A stretch of 64,000 nucleotides of DNA from positions 1,798,001 to 1,862,000 of the forward strand of contig JASNYI010000001.1 in the NCBI GenBank assembly GCA_048500275.1, in the 5' to 3' direction. The stretch is from UBA5066 sp048500275. Lineage in GTDB: Bacteria; Acidobacteriota; Thermoanaerobaculia; UBA5066. Shown piece by piece: positions 45,013-52,776 of the stretch. Under the pieces are notes generated by a model that saw only the letters and a list, made by a program, of their open reading frames with translations, had not been told where the DNA came from and did no database searches. Within the stretch, counting starts at the first letter, position 1. Every line of letters begins with the position of its first letter. The translations under genes were made by a program, and so were the position numbers.

Positions 45013-45171
45013 CACTTCCGGCGCTCATGCCGAGTCCGTGCCGGAATGCCGGAAGCGTAGCGCCGGGACGGGCCCCGAGAGCCGGGGACCGAGGTCCGCC
45101 CCGCGCGCAGCGGGCCGGTCCGTACGGAGGGTGAGGGCGAGGAGGAACGGGCCCGGCCACGTAGAATAGAA

Positions 45172-45187
45172 AATCAAGACCTGACCC
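45172..45187 (-). repeat. Dispersed repeat A, copy 2 (AATCAAGACCTGACCC)
   Basis: Direct copy of the element at 43959-43974, 1.2 kb away. It carries the vapC stop codon: the VapC protein ends V-R-S-TGA within it. A TAGAAT box adjoins it at 45162-45167. Confidence 0.7.
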
Positions 45188-45563
45188 CGATTCGGGCGAG
45201 GCGGAGGCCGTGTGGGAGGAGGCGGGCGAAGTCGGCCGCGTTCGCCGTCGCGAGCGGGGCGTCGGCGCGGATCGCGGCGGCGGCGACCATGCAGTCGACG
45301 AGGGACCCCCGGCGGCGCCCGGAGGCGTTGAAGAGGGAAGCAGAGAGCGCGGCCTCCTCCCGCCCGAACGGGGCCGGCTCGCCGACGACGAGGAGGGCGA
45401 GCTCTCCCTGCGCCGGGGAGAGCGGACCGCACAGCAGCTCGGCCCAGACGACGGCGCTGGCGCCGACCGCGAGGCCGCGCCGGAGCCAGGCGCGGAGCGT
45501 GGCGTCTTCCGGGCTTCCCGGCAGGAGCGCCCGGATGAGGAAGCTCGTGTCGAGGTGGATCAC
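45174..45563 (-). CDS. vapC: VapC-type PIN-domain toxin
   Basis: A 129-residue PIN-domain ribonuclease. Acidic active-site residues are visible: D5 in HLDTSFLIRAL, the glutamate in VWAELLCG, the aspartate in GSLVDCMVAAAA and a last aspartate in TANAADFARL. VapC toxins cut tRNA or rRNA when the antitoxin is lost. The GTG start overlaps the antitoxin stop as GTGA. Its stop codon lies inside repeat A. Confidence 0.88.
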   Translation of the reverse strand: MIHLDTSFLIRALLPGSPEDATLRAWLRRGLAVGASAVVWAELLCGPLSPAQGELALLVVGEPAPFGREEAALSASLFNASGRRRGSLVDCMVAAAAIRADAPLATANAADFARLLPHGLRLARIGVRS

Positions 45564-45841
45564 GCGCGGCGCTTCCCGGCGGGCGAAGAGGCGGCCCGGC
45601 GCTCCCTGCGGGCCTCCGCCGCCCACGCCCGGGCCTTCGGCCCGGACAGGGCCGCGTCCTTCTGGAGAGCGTCGAGCGCCGCGAGCGGCCCGCCCGGCTG
45701 TCCCGGGCCGGCGGCCGCCGCCCGGATCGCCCTCCGGAGCGCTTCGGACTTGGAGACGCCCCATGCTCGGGCAATCTCCTCGAGGCGCAAGACCGTGCCC
45801 GGGTCGAGGGAATACGTTGCCTTGACGGTCACGGTGGCCAT
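45560..45841 (-). CDS. vapB: VapB-type ribbon-helix-helix antitoxin
   Basis: A 93-residue protein. An N-terminal ribbon-helix-helix DNA-binding domain (TVTVKATYSLDPGTVLRLEEIARAWGVSKSEALRRAI, key WGVSKSEALRRAI) is followed by an Ala/Arg-rich tail that would wrap the toxin. No Shine-Dalgarno precedes the ATG; a -10 box lies 6 nt upstream, so the mRNA is probably leaderless. An inverted repeat covers the start codon and the -10 box, fitting autorepression. Confidence 0.86.
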   Translation of the reverse strand: MATVTVKATYSLDPGTVLRLEEIARAWGVSKSEALRRAIRAAAAGPGQPGGPLAALDALQKDAALSGPKARAWAAEARRERRAASSPAGKRRA

Positions 45842-45876
45842 ATAAGCATGTTATGGCCATATCACACGCGTCACAA
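45836..45876 (-). promoter_or_regulatory. vapBC promoter and operator
   Basis: On the minus strand, TTGTGA (45876-45871) and TAACAT (45853-45848) are 17 nt apart, and the vapB ATG follows 6 nt later. An inverted repeat GGCCATA/TATGGCC (45836-45842 and 45852-45858, 9-nt spacer) overlaps the -10 box and start codon. Bound VapB would block RNA polymerase. Confidence 0.65.
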
Positions 45877-45956
45877 TACCCCTCGAGGTGGCGCTTCTCT
45901 CGAGGCGAAGCCGGCTTCTCCTGGCCTGTAAGAAGATCGTCCTCGAGGAAACCGCC

Positions 45957-47537
45957 ATGACGATGCCAGGTCCGGTCCTTCCCAGTCGCCGGCGCTGCGG
46001 GATCCTGCCGCTGCTCTCCTTCCTGGCCCTGCACACGGCCGCCCCGCTCGCGGCCCAGATCGCGCCGGGCCCGCCAGGGGCCGCGGCCCGGGCGAGCGGC
46101 CCCCTTCCGTCTCTCGCGAACGCCGAGGAGCTCGCCGGCGCACCGTACGCCTGGTACGTCCCGGCGGGAGCGCGCGCGCCGGGCGCGTTCGGTTCCCAGT
46201 GGCGAACCGACATGTTCGTCCGCAACGGTGCGCCTCCCGGCACCCCGGCTGCGGACGTGATCCTCATAGCCCACCCGCGGGGTCAGGTCGCCGGACCCTC
46301 CGACCCTTCGTACACCTTCGCCCTGCCGTCGGGCTCGACGCTTCCCCTCGTCGACGTCCTGTCGCTGGTCACGCCAGAGCCGCTGAGCGCCTGGATCGAG
46401 GTCCGCAGCACGAGCCCGCTCACGGTGAACGACCCCTGGGTCTACAACCTCGCGAGCACCGGAGACAGGACGGGAACCTCGCTCCCCGTCTTCGAGGCGG
46501 CGACCCTCCAGAACGACCAGAGGCTCCTGGGGCAGTGGGACCGGGTCGAGTTCATCCTCGCCGGCGCCACCGGAAACGCACGCGAGAACACGCTCACCTG
46601 GGTTGCGCCCGAGAGCTGTGACGCCGCCGTGACGCATCGGCTCCTCGACCCGTCGGGGAACGTCAAGGCGGGCGGAACCCAGGACGTCAAGGCAGGAAGC
46701 TACGAACAGAGCAGCGTGGAGGAAGCGGTCGGAGCCGCCGTCGGGTACGGCCACGTCCTCGAGACGAGCGTCGCCTGCGCGCCGGGCAGCGCCAAACCCC
46801 TTCTGGCGTGGAGCGTCGTCGCTCAGATCAGCACGGTGAACCCGCGATTCCAGGACTCGGTCCTCCTTTCGGGAACGAAGTACCCGCTGGCGAACGTCAC
46901 CTTCAGCTCCCCGCTGGACGGCGAACAGAACGACGCAGCGACCTTCAGTGCGCGGATCGACGTCCCTTTCGGAGTCGCGGTCGCCTGCGGGTTTCACGAG
47001 TACGGCATACCGGCGGACTTCCAGTTCAACCTCACGAACACCGCGGAAGAGAACCCCTGGTTCCTTCAGTACCGTTCCGTTCTCGGCGCGGGCGGCAGCA
47101 GCGGGACCGCGCCGGCCTTCGGTTGCTCGATTCTCGGCAGGGACGGAGTCCTCAGGGGCAGAACGTGGACCAACCCGCCGTTCATCGTCCGCGCGGAGAA
47201 GAACGGCTACGTCGCCACGAAAGCCGACGCGCAGGCCTTCGTGCGTAACAACCTGAACGAGGCGTCGTGGCTGGCCTCGCCCGGCACCCTGGGCGGGAGG
47301 CTCTACCTGCCCTCCGAATGGAAGACCCTGTGGCCCCGCTACTTCGACGGGGTCTCGGCGGCCGACAACCCGGAGGTGAAGAGCGTCACCTTCGACGACG
47401 TCGGGAACGGCACGACGACCGGTGGCAACGAGATGGTGCTGGAGCTGGACGACGGCCAGCGGCACGTGGTCGGCGGGCTCCCGGAGGCGTACCTCGACAG
47501 GCTCCGGCAGAAGATGAAGGCGACCCTGCCACCGTAG
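45957..47537 (+). CDS. Secreted protein of unknown function
   Basis: A 526-residue exported protein. The signal peptide has RRRCGILPLLSFLALHTAAPLAAQ with a probable cut after LAA (core LLSFLALHTAAP). The mature part is rich in Ser, Thr, Asn and Gly with beta-type patterns, e.g. YAWYVPAGARAPGAFGSQWRTDMFVRN and FRADIDVPFG-like ARIDVPFGVAVACGFHEYG, and few lysines. I recognise no family; a cell-surface or extracellular beta protein is likely. The ATG has GAGGAAA upstream. It sits between vapBC and hypF in the accessory stretch. Confidence 0.62.
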   Translation: MTMPGPVLPSRRRCGILPLLSFLALHTAAPLAAQIAPGPPGAAARASGPLPSLANAEELAGAPYAWYVPAGARAPGAFGSQWRTDMFVRNGAPPGTPAADVILIAHPRGQVAGPSDPSYTFALPSGSTLPLVDVLSLVTPEPLSAWIEVRSTSPLTVNDPWVYNLASTGDRTGTSLPVFEAATLQNDQRLLGQWDRVEFILAGATGNARENTLTWVAPESCDAAVTHRLLDPSGNVKAGGTQDVKAGSYEQSSVEEAVGAAVGYGHVLETSVACAPGSAKPLLAWSVVAQISTVNPRFQDSVLLSGTKYPLANVTFSSPLDGEQNDAATFSARIDVPFGVAVACGFHEYGIPADFQFNLTNTAEENPWFLQYRSVLGAGGSSGTAPAFGCSILGRDGVLRGRTWTNPPFIVRAEKNGYVATKADAQAFVRNNLNEASWLASPGTLGGRLYLPSEWKTLWPRYFDGVSAADNPEVKSVTFDDVGNGTTTGGNEMVLELDDGQRHVVGGLPEAYLDRLRQKMKATLPP

Positions 47538-47543
47538 CCCGCC

Positions 47544-49928
47544 TCAGCCCTTTCCGCTCGGCGAGGACAGCGCCGCCGCGGCCACCATCGCCTGTCCGAG
47601 GGCGATGCCGCCGTCGTTCGGCGGGACGAGGCGGTGGGTGAGGACCTCGAAGCCGTCGGCGGCGAGGCGCTCACACGTTCGCTCGACGAGGAGGCGGTTC
47701 TGGAAGCAGCCGCCCGAGAGGGCGACGCGGGGGGAGCCGGCGAACCGGGCCACGGCGGCGATGCCGTCGGCCAGGGCGTTGTGGAAGCGGGCCGAGCGGG
47801 TGGCGGCGCCGGTGCCGCGCGCTCCGTCCTCGAGGAGCGCGTGGAGGAGCGGGCCCCAGTCGAGGAGCGCGGGGCCGCCAGGAGCGGCGGCGGGAACGAG
47901 AGGGAACGGGTAGGCGCCGCGCTCGGAGGGGTCCGCGAGCGCTTCGAGCGCCATCGCGGCCTGCCCCTCGAAACCGGCCCTCGGGTGAAGACCCAGAAGC
48001 GCCGCGACGGCGTCGAAGAGCCGGCCGGCGCTCGTCGTCACGGGGCTGCGCGCTCCGGTGGCGAGCATGCGGGCGAGGAGAGCGCGCTCGGTGGCGCTGA
48101 ACGAAGCGACGGGGGCGAGGTCGTCGCGGTCGAGCACAGCCTCGCCGAAGAGCTCGAAGAGGAGCGCGAGGGCGGGCCTCCGAGGCTCTTTCACGGCGGC
48201 GTCGGCCCCGGGGAGGCGGAAGGGGCGGAGGGAGGCGACGCGCGTGAAGCGCCCGGCGTCGCCGAGGAGGAACTCTCCTCCCCAGACGGTCCCGTCGGTC
48301 CCGTAGCCGGTGCCGTCCCAGGCGACGCCGAGGGCGGGCCCTTCGGCCCGGTTCTCGGCGAGGCAGGAAGCGAGGTGCGCGTGGTGGTGCTGGACCGGGA
48401 CGAGCCGGAGGCGCCCGTCCCCGGCGGCGCGAAGGAGCGAGGGAGGGAGCGGCCCCTCGGACTCGTCGCCGGCCGCCGCGCGAACGGCCCAGCGGGTCGA
48501 GAGGTAGTCGGGGTGAAGGTCGTGGGCGATGACGACCGGTTCGGCCTCCCAGAGCCGGAGGAGGTCGGCGACGACGCGCTCGAACGCGGCGAGCGCCTCG
48601 GGCGTTTCGAGGTCGCCGATGTGCTGCGAGAGGACGACCTCGCTGCCGAGCCCGAGCGCGACGACGTTCTTCAGGTGCGCGCCGACGGCGAGGACCGCCG
48701 GGAGCCTCGCGGCGACAGGGACGGGGAGCGGGGCGAAGCCGCGCGCGCGGCGCAGGAGCTGCAGGTCGTCGCCGTGGAGCCACCCGACGCTGTCGTCGGC
48801 GTGCCGCTCGACGGGGCGGTCGTGGACGAGGAAGAGGTCGGCAAGGCCGCCGAGGCGCTCGAGCGCCTCATTCTCGTCGATGGCGATCGGCTCGTCCGAG
48901 AGGTTGCCGCTCGTGGCGACGAGCGGGGCGTCGACTGCTTGGAGGAGGAGGTGGTGGAGGGGCGTTGCGGGGAGCATGAGCCCGAGGCGCGTAGACTCGG
49001 GGGCGACGTTCGGGGCGACGGCACCGGTATCGGCGCGGCCCGCGCCGCTGCCGCCCCCGAGCCGCGGGAGGAGGAGGATCGGGGCCTCCGGCGAGAGAAG
49101 CCACCGCTCCGCCGCGCCGGAGACCTCGCAGAGGGCGCGGGCGGCGGCGAGGTCCTTCACCATGAGGGCGAGAGGCTTCTCGCGCCGCACCTTCCTCTCG
49201 CGCAGCCTTGAGACGGCCTCGGCGCTCCGCGCGTCGCAGCAGAGGTGGAAGCCGCCGAGCCCCTTCACCGCGACGATCTCCCCCCCGAGGAGCGCCCTCG
49301 CCGCGCCGAGGAGCGCTGCGTCGCCTTCGGCCACCGTCGCGCCGGAGGGGTCCCAGAGCGCGAGACGGGGGCCGCAGGCGGGGCAGGCGGTCGGCTGCGC
49401 GTGGAAGCGCCGGTCCCGCGGGTCCTCGTACTCGCGAAGGCACTCGGCGCAGAGGGCGAACCCGCGCATCGTCGTGTTCGGCCGGTCGTAGGGGAGAGCG
49501 CGGACGATCGTGAAGCGCGGGCCGCAGCCCGTGCAGTTGAGGAACGGATAGCGGTGCCGCCGGTCCGCCGGGTCGCCGAGCTCGCGCAGGCAGTCGTCGC
49601 ACGTGGCGAGGTCGGGAAGGACCGAGACGCTCCTCTCGCCCGCCCCCTCGCTCCTGCGGATCTCGAACGAGACGAACCCCGCCGGCTCCAGCCACTCGGT
49701 GGCGACGCCCCTCACGACCGCCCGCGGCGGCGCCTCGTCTTCGAGCCGCCCGAGGAACTCCCGGAGGGCCTCCTCCGGCCCCTCCACCTCGACCTCCACA
49801 CCCCTCACGTCGTTCAGGACCGAGCCGGCAAGCCCCAACCCGGTCGCGAGGCGGTAGACGAAGGGCCGGAAGCCGACCCCCTGGACCGCCCCCCTCACCT
49901 CGACGCGAAGCCGCCGGACCTCGCTCAG
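47544..49928 (-). CDS. hypF: Carbamoyltransferase HypF, probable CTG start
   Basis: A 794-residue protein that makes the carbamoyl precursor of the CN ligands of NiFe hydrogenases. Acylphosphatase domain (1-90, VRGAVQGVGFRPFVYRLA), two zinc-finger blocks (CDDC..CTGC, CAEC..CPAC), YrdC-like domain (KGLGGFHLCCDAR), and a Kae1-like C-terminal half (VQHHHAHLAS, SGGCFQNRLL). The first GTG (49898) would drop the first beta strand (VRRLRVE). A CTG at 49928 restores it and is preceded by GGAGGGAGAGG at good distance. It lies 19 bp after selB. Confidence 0.92.
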   Translation of the reverse strand: MSEVRRLRVEVRGAVQGVGFRPFVYRLATGLGLAGSVLNDVRGVEVEVEGPEEALREFLGRLEDEAPPRAVVRGVATEWLEPAGFVSFEIRRSEGAGERSVSVLPDLATCDDCLRELGDPADRRHRYPFLNCTGCGPRFTIVRALPYDRPNTTMRGFALCAECLREYEDPRDRRFHAQPTACPACGPRLALWDPSGATVAEGDAALLGAARALLGGEIVAVKGLGGFHLCCDARSAEAVSRLRERKVRREKPLALMVKDLAAARALCEVSGAAERWLLSPEAPILLLPRLGGGSGAGRADTGAVAPNVAPESTRLGLMLPATPLHHLLLQAVDAPLVATSGNLSDEPIAIDENEALERLGGLADLFLVHDRPVERHADDSVGWLHGDDLQLLRRARGFAPLPVPVAARLPAVLAVGAHLKNVVALGLGSEVVLSQHIGDLETPEALAAFERVVADLLRLWEAEPVVIAHDLHPDYLSTRWAVRAAAGDESEGPLPPSLLRAAGDGRLRLVPVQHHHAHLASCLAENRAEGPALGVAWDGTGYGTDGTVWGGEFLLGDAGRFTRVASLRPFRLPGADAAVKEPRRPALALLFELFGEAVLDRDDLAPVASFSATERALLARMLATGARSPVTTSAGRLFDAVAALLGLHPRAGFEGQAAMALEALADPSERGAYPFPLVPAAAPGGPALLDWGPLLHALLEDGARGTGAATRSARFHNALADGIAAVARFAGSPRVALSGGCFQNRLLVERTCERLAADGFEVLTHRLVPPNDGGIALGQAMVAAAALSSPSGKG

Positions 49929-49947
49929 CCTCTCCCTCCGTCCGGCC

Positions 49948-51858
49948 TCACTCCACGACCCGCGTGTCGCCCGTGCGCCGTGTCCGGCGCCTGCGGTCGA
50001 GGTGCTCGAGGAGCGGGATGAGGTACTTCCTCGAGAGGCCGAGGAGATCGCGAAAGTCGCCGACGGTCATCGTCCGCCCCTTCTGCGTCGCGACCTTCTC
50101 CTCGATCCCGGCCAGGACCGCGGCGTGGACGAGGATCTCGGGCGAGAGCCTCACGAGCGCCCCGCTCTTCACGAGGTGCTGGACGAGGCCGGCGACCACC
50201 TGGGCCTTCGTCCCGAGCTCCTTCGCCAGCGCCGCGGTCGCCGGCGCCTCGAACCCGGCCTCGCGCCACGCCTCCTCGATCCGCCGCGCGAAGCCGCCCG
50301 CCTCGTCGGATACGCCCGACGCCGCCGCGCCGGCGGGCCCGGCCTGGTCGCCGGCGAGGACGAGCCGCTTCGCGGCGGCCAGCGTCGCGAGCCAGGCCTC
50401 GCCGGTCGCCTCGGGCAGCTCGCGCGCGATCTTCCCGAGGAGCTCGCGGCGGCCGACGAGAAGCGTCGGGACCCCGGCCCTCTGCCGCTCGGCGAAGAAT
50501 GCCTCGGCCCGCGTCGCCATCTCGACGGAGGCCGACGCGGCGACGGCGAGCGTGGGCGAGAGGCGCAGCGCCGCGCCGGAGGCGACGAGCGCCTCGACAT
50601 GCGTCGCGGCGGCCCGGGCGGGAACGCCGAGCCGACGCGCGAGGGCCACCGTCTCGAGCCCTGCCGGGCCCGCCTCGGAGAGGAAGAGCGCGGCAACGGC
50701 CCGCTCGTCGTCACCCCGGAGCACCGCGGCGGTCGCGGCGTGGAGCGGCGTCCGGCGCCTCACCCGGGGGCGCCCCGTGTCGAGGACCCGCCCGCCCCCG
50801 ATCGTCTCCTGCGGCGAGGGGCGCCGGAGGACGAACCGGTCTCCGCGCCGCGCCGCCACCGGCTCGCGGCAGGTTACCTGCGCGACCGCGCGGCTCCCGG
50901 GCGGGAGCGGCGTGGGGGCTTTCCCGACCTCGCCGAGGAGGTGAAGGCGCGCCGGGACGTCGGCCGTCCCGGTGTGGAACCTCACCGCGAGGCCGTCTTC
51001 GAGCGGTGCGCCGAGGCCGGCGAGAGCGACGAGGTCGACGGTCAGGAGCGTCGCGGGGTCGAGGCTCCCGGGGGAGACGAGGCACATCCCACGCGCCAGG
51101 TCGGCCGTCTCGATGCCGGTCAGGTTCAGGCTGGTGCGCTCTCCGGCCTCGGCGACGGGGCGTTCCTCGCCGTGCACTTCCACCCGCCGCACCCGCAGCT
51201 CGTTTCCGCCGGGGAAAAGGACGAGGCGGTCCTCGGGCTTCAGCCTGCCCGAGTCAAGCGTCCCGGTGACGACGGGCCCGAAGCCCTTCATCGAGAAGGA
51301 GCGGTCCACCCAGAGGCGCGCGGGGCGCGCGGCGGGGTCGCGGAGGGCGGCGCGGGCGGCGGCGGCGGCGAGCGCGGCCCTCAGCTCGTCGAGGCCGCGC
51401 CCGGTCGTCGCGGAGACGGCGACGACCGGCGCCTCCTCGAGGAACGTCCCCGCCACGAGGTCGCGCACCTCGGCCTCCACCACGGCGCCGGTCTCGTCGT
51501 CCACCAGGTCGGCCTTCGTCCGCGCGAGGACGCCGCACCTGACGTCGAGGAGCGTGAGGATGTCGAGGTGCTCGCGCGTCTGCGGCATGACCGAGTCGTC
51601 CGAGGCGACGACGAGGAGCGCGACGTCGATTCCCGCCGCGCCGGCGACCATCGTCCGGACGAACTTCTCGTGCCCCGGCACGTCGACGAAGGAGAAGACC
51701 GTCCCGCCCCATTCCGCGTGGGCGAAGCCGAGGTCGATCGTGATCCCCCGCTCCTTCTCCTCGGGGAGGCGGTCCGGGTCCGTGCCGGTCAGCGCCCTCA
51801 CGAGCGCGCTCTTGCCGTGGTCGATGTGCCCTGCGGTGCCGACGAGAACGCGCGCCAT
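49948..51858 (-). CDS. selB: Selenocysteine-specific translation elongation factor
   Basis: A 636-residue GTPase that brings Sec-tRNA to UGA codons. EF-Tu-like G domain: GTAGHIDHGKSALVRALTG, RGITIDLGFA, DVPGHEKFV and the KAD variant (RTKADLVD) of the NKxD motif. Beta-barrel domains follow, then C-terminal winged helices (~400-636) that bind the SECIS RNA, ending MTVGDFRDLLGLSRKYLIPLLEHLDRR-like. It implies selenoproteins elsewhere; selA, selC and selD are not in the window. GATACT lies 6 nt before the ATG. Confidence 0.93.
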   Translation of the reverse strand: MARVLVGTAGHIDHGKSALVRALTGTDPDRLPEEKERGITIDLGFAHAEWGGTVFSFVDVPGHEKFVRTMVAGAAGIDVALLVVASDDSVMPQTREHLDILTLLDVRCGVLARTKADLVDDETGAVVEAEVRDLVAGTFLEEAPVVAVSATTGRGLDELRAALAAAAARAALRDPAARPARLWVDRSFSMKGFGPVVTGTLDSGRLKPEDRLVLFPGGNELRVRRVEVHGEERPVAEAGERTSLNLTGIETADLARGMCLVSPGSLDPATLLTVDLVALAGLGAPLEDGLAVRFHTGTADVPARLHLLGEVGKAPTPLPPGSRAVAQVTCREPVAARRGDRFVLRRPSPQETIGGGRVLDTGRPRVRRRTPLHAATAAVLRGDDERAVAALFLSEAGPAGLETVALARRLGVPARAAATHVEALVASGAALRLSPTLAVAASASVEMATRAEAFFAERQRAGVPTLLVGRRELLGKIARELPEATGEAWLATLAAAKRLVLAGDQAGPAGAAASGVSDEAGGFARRIEEAWREAGFEAPATAALAKELGTKAQVVAGLVQHLVKSGALVRLSPEILVHAAVLAGIEEKVATQKGRTMTVGDFRDLLGLSRKYLIPLLEHLDRRRRTRRTGDTRVVE

Positions 51859-51945
51859 GCCGGGAGTATCCGGGATCGGGGCGGCGGGCGTCACCGCGGG
51901 GCCCCGCGAGGCCGAAGGACAGGCGGATGGCATCATCCCGGGCGC

Positions 51946-52728
51946 ATGAGGACGACGACGACCCGATCGGCCACGGCGGACGAACGAACGAGGCTCGAGG
52001 CGTTCCTGAGCCCCGCGCCGAGGCGGAACCCCGGCCGCGTCCTGGGTCTCCTCGTGGCCTTCCCGGTCGGCTACACGGTCTTCGTCTTCCTCAATCTCCT
52101 CCTCCCCTCGGCGGGAGCCGTGAGCTTCCTCCTCGCCGTCGCGGCCGCCGGCGGCGCGGCCTGGCTCTTCGGCCGCTGGGCGGCCGACCGGCACGCCGCC
52201 GCCTTCCGCCTCCCGCCCGAGGTCGAGGACCTGATCCGGAAGGACCTGGCCGACGGGAGGGTCCGCGCCGACCGCTACGAGGCGGAGGCGGTGGTGAAGG
52301 TCGCCGCGGACCCGCGCCGCTTCGTCGGGACGACCTGGTTCGTGAAGCTCGCCGACGGCTCGGTCGTCCTCCTCGTGGGGCCGCACTTCGGCGAGGCGGA
52401 GGACGCCGGGCAGTTCCCCGCCACGGCCTTCGAGGTCGCTTCGGGCGAGGCGAGCCACTTCGTCCTCTCCGTCCGGAAGCTCGGCGAGAGGCTCGCGCCG
52501 CTCAAGACCCGCGCGCCGCTCTCCGACGACGAGTGGGAGGAGATCGGCGAGGACGACGACGAGGGGGTGCCGCTCACCTGGTCTGAGGTCCTCGCCGCTG
52601 CCGACCGGAACCCGGTTCAGGAGACGGCGACGGAGGCGAAGCCCCAAGCCCGCGCGCCCCATGCCGGCCCCGGCGCTTCCCAGGACCCGCCGGCCGACAT
52701 CCCCGCGGGCCCGATCCGCCCGAAGTAA
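51946..52728 (+). CDS. Hypothetical protein with two N-terminal membrane segments
   Basis: A 260-residue protein I do not recognise. Two hydrophobic segments near residues 35-75 (LGLLVAFPVGYTVFVFLNLLL, core LVAFPVGYTVFVF, and FLLAVAAAGGAAWLF) anchor it. A soluble domain (~90-190) follows, then an acidic stretch (EEIGEDDDEG) and a proline-rich tail. It is divergent from selB. No Shine-Dalgarno is seen, and CATCAT lies 9 nt before the ATG. Confidence 0.6.
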   Translation: MRTTTTRSATADERTRLEAFLSPAPRRNPGRVLGLLVAFPVGYTVFVFLNLLLPSAGAVSFLLAVAAAGGAAWLFGRWAADRHAAAFRLPPEVEDLIRKDLADGRVRADRYEAEAVVKVAADPRRFVGTTWFVKLADGSVVLLVGPHFGEAEDAGQFPATAFEVASGEASHFVLSVRKLGERLAPLKTRAPLSDDEWEEIGEDDDEGVPLTWSEVLAAADRNPVQETATEAKPQARAPHAGPGASQDPPADIPAGPIRPK

Positions 52729-52776
52729 GGAAAGGCGACCCCCTCCCCTCGTGTCGCGCGAGCCGCCCCCGCCGGC

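Noticed and set aside
43903..47540. An integrated mobile element
   Set aside because: Composition and repeats are suggestive, but there is no integrase, transposase, attachment site or conjugation gene. It was described only as an accessory stretch.
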